From positions 1-17,780 of the forward strand of contig PBSR01000039.1 of assembly GCA_002726335.1 (NCBI GenBank): a stretch of 17,780 nucleotides of DNA, written 5' to 3'. Positions 1 through 6,360 of the stretch are shown piece by piece. The notes under the pieces are model-generated. The model was not told where the DNA came from. It made no database searches and worked only from the letters and a program-made list of their open reading frames with translations. Numbering within the stretch: position 1 is the first letter of the stretch; each line of letters opens with the position of its first letter. The position numbers and the translations under genes were made by a program. This stretch comes from Gemmatimonadaceae bacterium. GTDB lineage: Bacteria > Latescibacterota > UBA2968 > UBA8231.

Positions 1-214
1 CAGCAAGCCCGACTTCTACCTTGGCTCTCTAGCGATAACACCCTTTATCCTCACTAACCGTCAGACTCTAAGGGAAACCTCTACGTAGCTGAAGCAAATC
101 TGGGTATGAGAGCACAGAAATTCTCATTTATGGGAATTGGATCTTTTTAAGCATATCGGGCTTTCCTAAATACTCAGTTGGAACAACGTAAGACGAACTG
201 GTCGCGTTTTCTTG
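1..214. other. AT-rich left edge without a supported gene
   Basis: No convincing coding region is visible. One plus-strand frame is open from base 2 to a TAG at 86-88 (28 codons from the edge), which could be the tail of a gene lying outside the window, but I do not recognise it. The stretch is clearly more AT-rich than the DNA right of about 640. The only structure I can support is the hairpin and T-run listed separately. Confidence 0.4.
119..148 (+). terminator. Possible rho-independent terminator, plus strand
   Basis: An inverted repeat at 119-138 has two 9-base arms (AATTCTCAT and ATGGGAATT) that pair with one T:G wobble and a 2-base loop. It is followed at 143-148 by CTTTTT. This would suit the end of a plus-strand transcript entering from the left, such as one carrying the short open frame ending at 88. 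The stem is AT-rich and the loop very tight, so this is weak. Confidence 0.3.
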
Positions 215-586
215 TTATTCGTTATCGTTCCAAATTACGCTGGAATAACGCCATGTGCCGTCCTCGCCTCGGCGAAAATGGTCAGCAAATTTAAATGAAA
301 TTGCTGTATCTTCTCCGTCTATGTCTACTGTCATGGCTGCGTTTCCGTGTCCGATAGCAATGTTACCATCTATTTGGATGTTATCAAAATCGAAATTGAA
401 CTCACTCATGACTGGAAAGCCATCCAGAAAAGTTCTCAGGTCGGGACCAGTAACTCGTGGAGCTCCTGGCGGATCAAAAAACACTTCTTCGGTGCAGATG
501 TCGAAAAGAGCGTCCCAGTCGCGGGTTAGACAAGCGTCCACCCATGGAGCAATTAGGGCTCGAATCTGTGCAGCATCATCCATCAT
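215..586 (-). CDS. NTF2/SnoaL-like family protein
   Basis: This is a 123-residue protein of the size and pattern of single-domain NTF2-like (SnoaL/DUF4440-type) proteins. It has an N-terminal helix with an APWVDACLTRDWDALFDICTE segment, then the fold's typical 'DPPGAPRVTG...' turn, and later beta strands ending HFRRGEDGTWRYSSVIW. Such proteins are small cytoplasmic alpha+beta barrels that act as isomerases, cyclases, hydrolases or binding modules, so the fold does not give the substrate. An AGGAG ribosome site (591-595) lies 4 bases before the first ATG and 7 before the second, so translation may begin at either of the two tandem Met codons (586 or 583). Its base composition is lower in GC than the downstream genes, suggesting separate ancestry. 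It appears monocistronic, with its own promoter-like element. Confidence 0.75.
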   Translation of the reverse strand: MMDDAAQIRALIAPWVDACLTRDWDALFDICTEEVFFDPPGAPRVTGPDLRTFLDGFPVMSEFNFDFDNIQIDGNIAIGHGNAAMTVDIDGEDTAISFKFADHFRRGEDGTWRYSSVIWNDNE

Positions 587-590
587 TACT

Positions 591-623
591 CTCCTTTTCT
601 CAAGGGTTTTAGTATAAAATACT
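591..623 (-). promoter_or_regulatory. Promoter-like palindrome and ribosome site of the NTF2-like gene
   Basis: On the minus strand a TATACT -10-like hexamer (616-611) lies inside a perfect 13-base palindrome, AGTAT-AAA-ATACT (611-623). It would start a transcript about 20 bases before the start codon, with AGGAG at 595-591. I see no good -35 hexamer at 16-18 bases, so the promoter may be activator-dependent, or the palindrome may be a repressor or activator site. The call rests on spacing and symmetry only. Confidence 0.4.
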
Positions 624-946
624 GTGTCCGTTACGACCGTCGTGCTCGACCAGCCGTTGGCTCCGACTGCCGCTGCTGTACTGACAACATATCACAAAAG
701 CGAAGGGACCCGCAACCGAATTCTCATCGATGACGAGTGGGTGCCAGCGGACAACTCCACCGAGTTCTCGCTGTGGGCAGTGCCACAGTCGTTCTGATCT
801 GCCCGGGGGTTGAGAGTGCCCTCCTTCCCTGGAACTGGCAGCCACGGTGGACGGCGGCACATCGCCAGCCCAACCGGCTGCCACGCCCACCACAACCTGC
901 GGGCAGAGCCTTCGTCAGATGGACGTGGAGGGGGCGAGCCCGGAGG
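624..946 (+). other. Gap with a possible coding remnant (624-797)
   Basis: No intact gene is visible between the NTF2-like and GNAT genes. A plus-strand frame runs from a GTG at 624 to a TGA at 795-797 (57 codons) and includes the segment RNRILIDDEWVPADNSTEFS. It reads like the tail of a protein but has no ribosome site and no family I can name. It may be a truncated gene left at the compositional junction, or chance. From 798 to 946 I see no feature. A minus-strand hairpin next to the GNAT stop (AGCC-TCCG-GGCT) is too short to call a terminator. Confidence 0.2.
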
Positions 947-1432
947 CTAGTCCCCGTCGCCATCTTGCTCGAAGGCACGCATCGCCTCCCCGTCGCTGAG
1001 GCCCTGCGCCCGCAGATCGTCGTAGCGCTGGATCTCCTCTTTGGTACAGTCAGGGAAAAGGCGAAAGCCCGTCCATTCCCGGTGGGCGAGTGAGCGATAG
1101 AAAGCCTGCGCGTCTTCCGTCGTGAGGTCCACGCGCTCGGCACCGCAGCGGCTGAAGGCCTCCTCGATCAGGCGCCCGCCGATCCCCTGTCGCCGCCGGT
1201 TCTCCGCCACAACGATGGAAGACAGGTGGGCCTGGATGGCACCGTCGCTCTGCATCTGGGCATAGCCGACGATCTCTCCCGCATCGATGGCGATGATGGT
1301 CGTCACGCCGGGAGCCGAGAGCGCCCGCCAGGCGCGCTCTGGGTCTTTCGCCAGGGACGTACCTCCGGCGGCGGTGGACAGCTCGATGACACCGTGAAGA
1401 TCCGCCTGAAGAATTGGGCGGTACTCGATCAT
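947..1432 (-). CDS. GNAT family N-acetyltransferase
   Basis: This 161-residue protein has the single-domain GNAT fold and would transfer an acetyl group from acetyl-CoA to an amine of an unidentified small molecule or protein. The strand 'IVVAENRRRQGIGGRLIEEA' at about 73-92 contains the acetyl-CoA pyrophosphate-binding motif A (RRxGIGG). The preceding IVGYAQM strand and the later AQAFYRSLAHREWTGFRLF segment match motifs D and B. A C-terminal tail of about 30 residues ends in an acidic DGDGD. The start ATG overlaps the stop of the upstream kinase by ATGA (1429-1432), so translation is probably coupled. The stop is TAG. The pairing with an APH-fold kinase suggests a role in modifying a small molecule, but the substrate cannot be read from sequence. 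Confidence 0.88.
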   Translation of the reverse strand: MIEYRPILQADLHGVIELSTAAGGTSLAKDPERAWRALSAPGVTTIIAIDAGEIVGYAQMQSDGAIQAHLSSIVVAENRRRQGIGGRLIEEAFSRCGAERVDLTTEDAQAFYRSLAHREWTGFRLFPDCTKEEIQRYDDLRAQGLSDGEAMRAFEQDGDGD

Positions 1433-2295
1433 GGCCCGGCCCCCAGCAGCTCCTCAACCTCGGCGAGCCTGCGCTCCACGCGACTGCCGGCCCCGACCTC
1501 ACGTGCATGGACCGCATCCGTCAACTTGCCTTCGATGCGACGTGACCTGATCCGGGGCTCGAGGTCATCGTCGTCGCCCTGTGGATAGTTGCTCAGCACT
1601 TCCATCAGAAATCCCTCCCCGTACGCATCGAGCAGATAGACGAAATCACGGGCGTTGTCCTCGATCGTGATATGTCCGAAGTCGATCACGCCACTGACGC
1701 CCGTCTCCATGCCGTCGGACAGGACGTTGGCGGGTCCCATGTCAGCGTGAATGACGGTTGTTCCGCGTGTCTCTTGCCTGACCTGATCGATCAGATCCAG
1801 AACGCGTCGACGAGCCGATCGGCTCAGCATCGGGGCGATCTCCTGCCGCACGGTCTGGTGGGCCCTTGCCACCCACCCGTTCCAGCCGACCGATACCCCG
1901 ATATCCCGCGCCTCTTCGATGTCGAAGGAATGCAGCTCGGTGAAGAATGCGGCCAGCTGCCCTGCAACCCGCGTTCTGGACCTGGCGCTGAAGGTGTCCA
2001 GTAGTGACCTGGTGAGTCGTTCCCCCTCGATCTTGCGGTAACCGACAAAGTCCCTGCCGCTGAATTCGATCCCGGGTATGGCGATAGGCGACCTACTGGC
2101 GAACAGCGGCAGAAAGGCCTTTTCAGTTCCCAAGGACGGGTCGGCGAGATCGCGAATGAACCGGAAGATCCACGTGCCGTTCACCTCGACAACCACGTAT
2201 TGCTCCGCGTTCTGATGCTGCTGAATCCGCTGGACACGTTCGCCAAGCAGCTCACTCACCCGAGCGGCTATGTCTCTACCTTGTGCGTCCTGCAC
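1429..2295 (-). CDS. Aminoglycoside phosphotransferase (APH)-fold kinase
   Basis: The 288-residue product belongs to the APH/choline-kinase-like superfamily, which phosphorylates hydroxyl or amino groups of small molecules with ATP. The catalytic loop is HADMGPANV (183-191; Asp185 the base, Asn190 a metal ligand) and the metal-binding DFG follows at 205-207. The N-terminal lobe contains VVVEVNGTWIFRF (34-46), the nucleotide-binding strand pair, with FIRD beyond. The gene probably starts at GTG 2295, 18 bases after the stop of the YdeI-like gene, and ends overlapping the GNAT start, so the three form an operon. Many family members are not resistance enzymes (homoserine, choline, fructosamine and macrolide kinases share the fold), so no drug resistance should be assumed. 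Confidence 0.85.
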   Translation of the reverse strand: MQDAQGRDIAARVSELLGERVQRIQQHQNAEQYVVVEVNGTWIFRFIRDLADPSLGTEKAFLPLFASRSPIAIPGIEFSGRDFVGYRKIEGERLTRSLLDTFSARSRTRVAGQLAAFFTELHSFDIEEARDIGVSVGWNGWVARAHQTVRQEIAPMLSRSARRRVLDLIDQVRQETRGTTVIHADMGPANVLSDGMETGVSGVIDFGHITIEDNARDFVYLLDAYGEGFLMEVLSNYPQGDDDDLEPRIRSRRIEGKLTDAVHAREVGAGSRVERRLAEVEELLGAGP

Positions 2296-2313
2296 GCTTC
2301 CACGCCCCCCGTA

Positions 2314-2886
2314 TCACTTCAGACCGAGCTTCTTTCCCGCCGCCAGCAGACCGACCGCCTCCGCCAGGCGCCTCTGTTTCGTCTCCTGACGCTTGGCGGA
2401 GTCGATCCAGCCGATGTACTGCCGTCGATAGGAGGGCGCCAGCTGCTCGAAGAACTGCCACGCCCGCGCATCGGCCTGCAGCGCTTTCTTGATGTAGGCC
2501 GGAACCGCCGATGCCGACGGACGGGGCGCATCGCCGCTGCGGCTCGTCGGCGAGCGCTTGCGGCCCGGCGCCGCCAGCAGCCCGTGCGCCTCGAGATCAG
2601 CGTAGCGTCTGCGGTTGATACTCGACCACTTGCTGTCCGTTTTTCGCGGCGTGAATTTGCGAGCGTAGCGATCATCGTCGAGACGTCGGATGATGCTGTC
2701 GATCCAGCCGTAGCACAGCCCCTCCTCCACGGCGTCGTCGTAGCTGAGGGTGACCACACCCGTGTGGCGCTTGTGGAACACGAGCCAGATCTCCGACACG
2801 GAATCGTGGTGCCCCTGCAGCCACTTCCTCCACGCCTTCCGGCTCCCCACCTCAACCGTCTCAATGGCCGCTGCTCGACCTGCCAT
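2314..2886 (-). CDS. YdeI/OmpD-associated family protein
   Basis: This 190-residue protein closely matches the YdeI/OmpD-associated ('bacteriocin-protection') family pattern. It has an N-terminal WLQGHHDSVSEIWLVFHKRH segment, then SYDDAVEEGLCYGWIDS (48-64), RYARKFTPRK (73-82) with SKWSSIN, and the C-terminal APSYRRQYIGWIDSAKRQET block (150-169). The family is linked to envelope stress and resistance to cationic peptides in enterobacteria, but its biochemical activity is unknown. The ATG at 2886 is chosen over an upstream GTG (2949) because a GAGAGG ribosome site precedes it by 7 bases and homologues begin near here. It is the first gene of the tight YdeI-APH-GNAT set. The middle linker (about 105-127) is Ser/Pro/Arg-rich. 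Confidence 0.85.
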   Translation of the reverse strand: MAGRAAAIETVEVGSRKAWRKWLQGHHDSVSEIWLVFHKRHTGVVTLSYDDAVEEGLCYGWIDSIIRRLDDDRYARKFTPRKTDSKWSSINRRRYADLEAHGLLAAPGRKRSPTSRSGDAPRPSASAVPAYIKKALQADARAWQFFEQLAPSYRRQYIGWIDSAKRQETKQRRLAEAVGLLAAGKKLGLK

Positions 2887-2989
2887 CGTCAGCCTCTCTG
2901 GCAGCTTGTGGAATTCGACATACGAGTCAGGATAGAGCCCGAAGCGCACACCACAAAGAGCTTTCTCAGGAAACCGCGCCGGCGTCGAC

Positions 2990-3994
2990 CTACAGTCGTC
3001 CGGACTCGCGCAGCACGAACAGGGCGTCGAGAGTTACGTAGGGATTCATCAGTGGCCGCCGCGACACCGGCCCCCAGTCAACCAGCGTGCCCCCGTTGGC
3101 GGGGTCATCGACGACACGGTAATGCTTACCCTCGGCTCGCCAGCCACCGTCGGGCAGTCGCCTGGCCTGCAGCACGTCCAGGGCCTCCTCGCAGCGCGGG
3201 TCGCTGATCCGCCCGGCCTCGGCCAGCACCTTCAAGCCGATCAGAATGTCGTAGTGCCAGTAGTGTGGGTACTTCAGCTTCAGGAAGCTGTCATGGATCA
3301 CGGCGCCGTCCCGCCGACGCCGGAACAGGTGACGCTCGAGGAAGAACTCGCAGCACCTGTCCACGGCGCGGCTTGACTCAGCTGTGCCCGTCAGCTTCGC
3401 GTGCCACGCCAGGCCGCGCAACGGCAGCAGCGATTCGTGGAAGGACGAGGTCATCGCCAGGGTTTTCCGATCACAGTTCCAGCCGCCGTCGGGCCACTGC
3501 CAGCGAACGAGGTTGCTGGCGAGCTGGTCAGTTCGATTATCTGCCAACCCGAGGGCCAGAGTCGCATACAGGGCATTGCCTTCCTGCGAGGCACACCGGC
3601 GAGCCCGACCGTCGATGATGGGAACACCCGGGCGTGACTTGTACCTTGCCGCCTCGCCGTCAACGACTCTCTCCCGGGTGCGCTCCGGCGCCAGCCAGAA
3701 CTCGTAGACCTGATCCCGCAACGGCTCCAGTGTCCGGTCTGCCGCCGGATGGCCCATGTCGGCCAGGTCAGCCAGCGTCCAGTGCGCCCCGGTGTACTTG
3801 CCGTACACATCCGGCATTCGACCATCAGGGCGCCGTGTGGCCAGCAGCTTTCGCACTCGGGCGGACCCTGGGATCTCCTGCTGCTGTCGACGCACAGCCG
3901 CTGCTGACGGCGACTTCCCGCCGACATCGACGAGGACCCTGTACCTGACGCAGGGATCGTCATGGTTCAGCAGTTCCCCCAGCACACGTTCCAT
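2990..3994 (-). CDS. Prenyltransferase/squalene-oxidase-repeat alpha/alpha-barrel protein
   Basis: The 334-residue protein has repeated helical segments with QW-like motifs of the alpha/alpha-toroid fold: RRPDGRMPDVYGKY (54-67), WQWPDGGWNCD (165-175) and RRLPDGGWRAEG (278-289). The fold is shared by terpene cyclases, protein prenyltransferases and complement-like proteins. I see no DxDD cyclase motif, so triterpene cyclisation is not supported; a binding or non-cyclase role is possible. Conserved-looking HYWHYD (244-249) and RPLMNPYVTLDALFVL near the end are typical of uncharacterised bacterial members. ATG 3994 is chosen because further upstream the frame runs toward the divergent PIG-L gene and loses family-like sequence; no clear ribosome site precedes it. 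The stop is TAG. It lies 103 bases before the YdeI-like gene and may be co-transcribed with it. Confidence 0.75.
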   Translation of the reverse strand: MERVLGELLNHDDPCVRYRVLVDVGGKSPSAAAVRRQQQEIPGSARVRKLLATRRPDGRMPDVYGKYTGAHWTLADLADMGHPAADRTLEPLRDQVYEFWLAPERTRERVVDGEAARYKSRPGVPIIDGRARRCASQEGNALYATLALGLADNRTDQLASNLVRWQWPDGGWNCDRKTLAMTSSFHESLLPLRGLAWHAKLTGTAESSRAVDRCCEFFLERHLFRRRRDGAVIHDSFLKLKYPHYWHYDILIGLKVLAEAGRISDPRCEEALDVLQARRLPDGGWRAEGKHYRVVDDPANGGTLVDWGPVSRRPLMNPYVTLDALFVLRESGRL

Positions 3995-4103
3995 TCGGTA
4001 CAGTGTTGTCTCAGACGACCTTCTTGGGCAAGTTTCGCCTCGCCTGCTTCTGCGAGGACCGTCTATGCTGACGGACAGCCCACCCCGACAGGAAGACGAG
4101 CCC

Positions 4104-4991
4104 ATGTCTGATCAGAACCTGCCACTCACCTTGCTCATCATCGGCGCCCACCCGGCTGACATCTTCGACCAGTCCGGAGGCACCATGGCCCACCACGCCC
4201 GCCGCGGCGATCGCGTCGCCTGTGCCGTTCTCACCCACGGCGCCCGGGTCCACGACGCCGTGGTCAGCGACCAGATGTTCCACCGGGAACGCGTGCCAGA
4301 GGCTGCGGAGCTGCAGCAGCTGATGACGGAGCGGGCCGACGTCAAAGCCGAAGAGGTCCGCCGGGCCTGCTCGCTGCTGGGGTGCGAAGAGCTGTACTTC
4401 ATGGGCCTCGACGACGCCGTACTCCTGCTCTCCGAAGAGGCCGTCAAGCAGGTGGCTTCCCTCGTGCGCCGGGTGCGCCCCCACGTCGTTCTCACCCACT
4501 TCCCGCGCGAGGGCTCGACCAGCACCAACCCGCACGCCATCGCCGGACAGATCGCCCTGTACGGCATGCAGCTGGCTGGCAGCGTCGACCCCGGCGACAC
4601 GAATCCGCCCCACAAGGTGAGTCAGACCTTCTTCTTCGGTACCGGGGGTGCACCGTTACCCCGCGACGTCTGGGGGGCGCAAGGCGGCTACTACAACGAC
4701 GTCTTCATCGACATCACCGACGTTGTCGAAGACAAGCTCGCCGCTCTCGACGCGCTGGTCAGCCAGGGCTACGGCGGAGCCTACGCCCGCAAGCGCATCG
4801 AAACCAGCGATGGCGCCTTTGGCGGGGCCGTCCGCTGTGCCTACGCCGAGGGTTTCATCAAAATGAACGCCGAGTGTCACTACCACCTGCCGGTAACCGG
4901 GCACGCCCTGGAGTTGGCGAATCTGAGCGACCATCAGGTCATCGGGCGCGCCTCCAGGCGGCACGACGATCAGGGCCGGTCGGCCTTCTGA
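4104..4991 (+). CDS. PIG-L (LmbE-like) family hydrolase
   Basis: The 295-residue protein has the PIG-L/LmbE zinc-hydrolase layout, a family that mostly deacetylates N-acetylglucosaminyl compounds. The N-terminal metal motif is GAHPADIFDQSGGT (14-27), with the ligands His16 and Asp19, and the distal His motif is HFPREGSTSTNPHAIAG (132-148; His144). The residue matching the usual catalytic Asp of AHPDD is Ala18, so activity or substrate may differ. The start ATG at 4104 has an AGGAAG site 8 bases upstream, favouring it over the in-frame ATG at 4065 or longer starts that run through the divergent gene. No signal peptide is seen, so it is cytoplasmic. The stop is one base from the stop of the convergent GH1 gene. 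Possible substrates are N-acetylated sugars or pseudo-disaccharides. Confidence 0.88.
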   Translation: MSDQNLPLTLLIIGAHPADIFDQSGGTMAHHARRGDRVACAVLTHGARVHDAVVSDQMFHRERVPEAAELQQLMTERADVKAEEVRRACSLLGCEELYFMGLDDAVLLLSEEAVKQVASLVRRVRPHVVLTHFPREGSTSTNPHAIAGQIALYGMQLAGSVDPGDTNPPHKVSQTFFFGTGGAPLPRDVWGAQGGYYNDVFIDITDVVEDKLAALDALVSQGYGGAYARKRIETSDGAFGGAVRCAYAEGFIKMNAECHYHLPVTGHALELANLSDHQVIGRASRRHDDQGRSAF

Positions 4992-4992
4992 G

Positions 4993-6351
4993 TCACACGA
5001 CGCGGTTGGCCCTGACCACCTCGCGATAGAAGTCGGCGCTGAGCTTGGGCGTGCGTTCGAGCGTCTCGAAGTCTACGTGGATGATGCCGAAGCGCTCGGT
5101 GTAGCCACGCACCCACTCGAAGTTGTCCAGCATGCTCCACACGAAGTAACCCCTTACCGGCACCCCCTCGTGCGCCGCCCGCGCCAACGACTGCAGGTGA
5201 TTTCTCACGTACATCACGCGGTCCGTGTCCTCCACCTTGCCGACGTCGTTGACCTGGTCGTCACAGGGACAGCCGTTCTCTGTGATGTAGATCTCGGGTA
5301 CATCCCAGAGCTCGCTGGCGAAACGCGGCCCCCAGTAGGTGATCTGCGGACAGAAGTAGAGCCAGTCGGTGAACATCATCGGGTACGACGGTGAATGCGG
5401 GACCTCCCGATAGCCATGCGGCGCCTCCTCGTCGGCGATGACGTACGTCGGCGTGTACATGTTCATGCCGAGGAAGTCGAGGGGTGTGCCGATGGCTTCC
5501 ATGTCGCCGTCGGTGAACTGCGGCGCGTCCTCGCCCTCCTGTTCCAGGTAGAAGTCGGGATACTTGCCCTCCTGCACCACCGTCAGGAACGGCGCCGCCT
5601 TGACGCGCATGGCGGTTCGCGCCGCGGTAATGTGGGGTTCGGTTTCTATCACGGGAACACAGACATCTGTGTTCTCGGCGATGCCGACGAGGGCATCGGC
5701 ACCGGCAATGGCCCGGATCGCCTTCGCTGCCAGCCCGTGGGCGAGCACGGCGTGATGGCGGATCTGATTGCACTCACGTTTCGGCAACTCGAGCCCCGGG
5801 GCGAAGATGCCGTTGGCATAACCCAGATCAGTGAAGCAAACGAACTCATTGATCGTGAAGTAGTGCTTGACGCGATCCGAAAGTCGCTGGGTCACACAGG
5901 CGACGTAGTCGGCGAACCGCGTCGACGTCTCCCGGGACCGCCAGCCGCCGAAGCGATCTTCCAGCGACTGCGGCAGATCCCAATGGAAGAAGGTCAGCCA
6001 CGGCTGAATGTCGTTGGCCAGCAGCTCGTCCACGAGACGTTCGTAGTAGGCGATACCGGCTTCGTTCGGCTCCCCGTCGCCCTCGGGAAACACCCGCGAC
6101 CACGACACGGAGAAGCGGTACGCCCTGACGCCCAGCCACTTCATCAGCTGCACATCCTCAGCGTACCGATGGTACTGGTCGCAGGCGATGTCGCCGTGAT
6201 GGTCGTTGCGAACCTTGCCGGGTGTGTGCGAAAACGTGTCCCACACCGACGGTCCACGACCATCCTCGGCGGCCGCGCCCTCCACCTGGTAGGAGGCGGT
6301 AGCACAGGCCCACAGAAAGTCTTCCGGAAAACACAGCATGTCATCCATCAT
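4993..6351 (-). CDS. Glycoside hydrolase family 1 (beta-glucosidase-like)
   Basis: This complete 452-residue GH1 enzyme is cytoplasmic (no signal peptide) and is expected to cleave a beta-linked terminal sugar by the retaining mechanism. It starts with the family hallmark FPEDFLWACATASYQVEGA (8-26), has HWDLPQ (123-128), the acid/base site TINEF (166-170, Glu169), the nucleophile YITENG (355-360, Glu358), and SMLDNFEWVRGY...RFG (406-422) for sugar binding. The proline of the usual NEP is Phe170. AGGAG lies in the 9-base gap after the symporter stop, 4 bases before the first ATG and 7 before the second, so it is translated as the third gene of the radical SAM/SSS/GH1 operon. Which sugar and aglycone it handles is not visible; the coupled transporter suggests the intact glycoside enters first. 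Confidence 0.93.
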   Translation of the reverse strand: MMDDMLCFPEDFLWACATASYQVEGAAAEDGRGPSVWDTFSHTPGKVRNDHHGDIACDQYHRYAEDVQLMKWLGVRAYRFSVSWSRVFPEGDGEPNEAGIAYYERLVDELLANDIQPWLTFFHWDLPQSLEDRFGGWRSRETSTRFADYVACVTQRLSDRVKHYFTINEFVCFTDLGYANGIFAPGLELPKRECNQIRHHAVLAHGLAAKAIRAIAGADALVGIAENTDVCVPVIETEPHITAARTAMRVKAAPFLTVVQEGKYPDFYLEQEGEDAPQFTDGDMEAIGTPLDFLGMNMYTPTYVIADEEAPHGYREVPHSPSYPMMFTDWLYFCPQITYWGPRFASELWDVPEIYITENGCPCDDQVNDVGKVEDTDRVMYVRNHLQSLARAAHEGVPVRGYFVWSMLDNFEWVRGYTERFGIIHVDFETLERTPKLSADFYREVVRANRVV

Positions 6352-6360
6352 CGATCTCCT

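Noticed and set aside
1429..2295. Aminoglycoside-resistance gene
   Set aside because: The kinase fold is present, but many relatives act on unrelated substrates, so resistance is not supported by sequence alone.
2200..3207. 335-codon plus-strand frame opposite YdeI-like, APH and prenyltransferase-like genes
   Set aside because: It crosses three real minus-strand genes and is very Arg/Pro-rich, as expected for a shadow frame.
3756..4103. Longer N-terminus of the PIG-L gene
   Set aside because: It would run through the divergent prenyltransferase-like gene, and the ribosome site and family start are at 4104.
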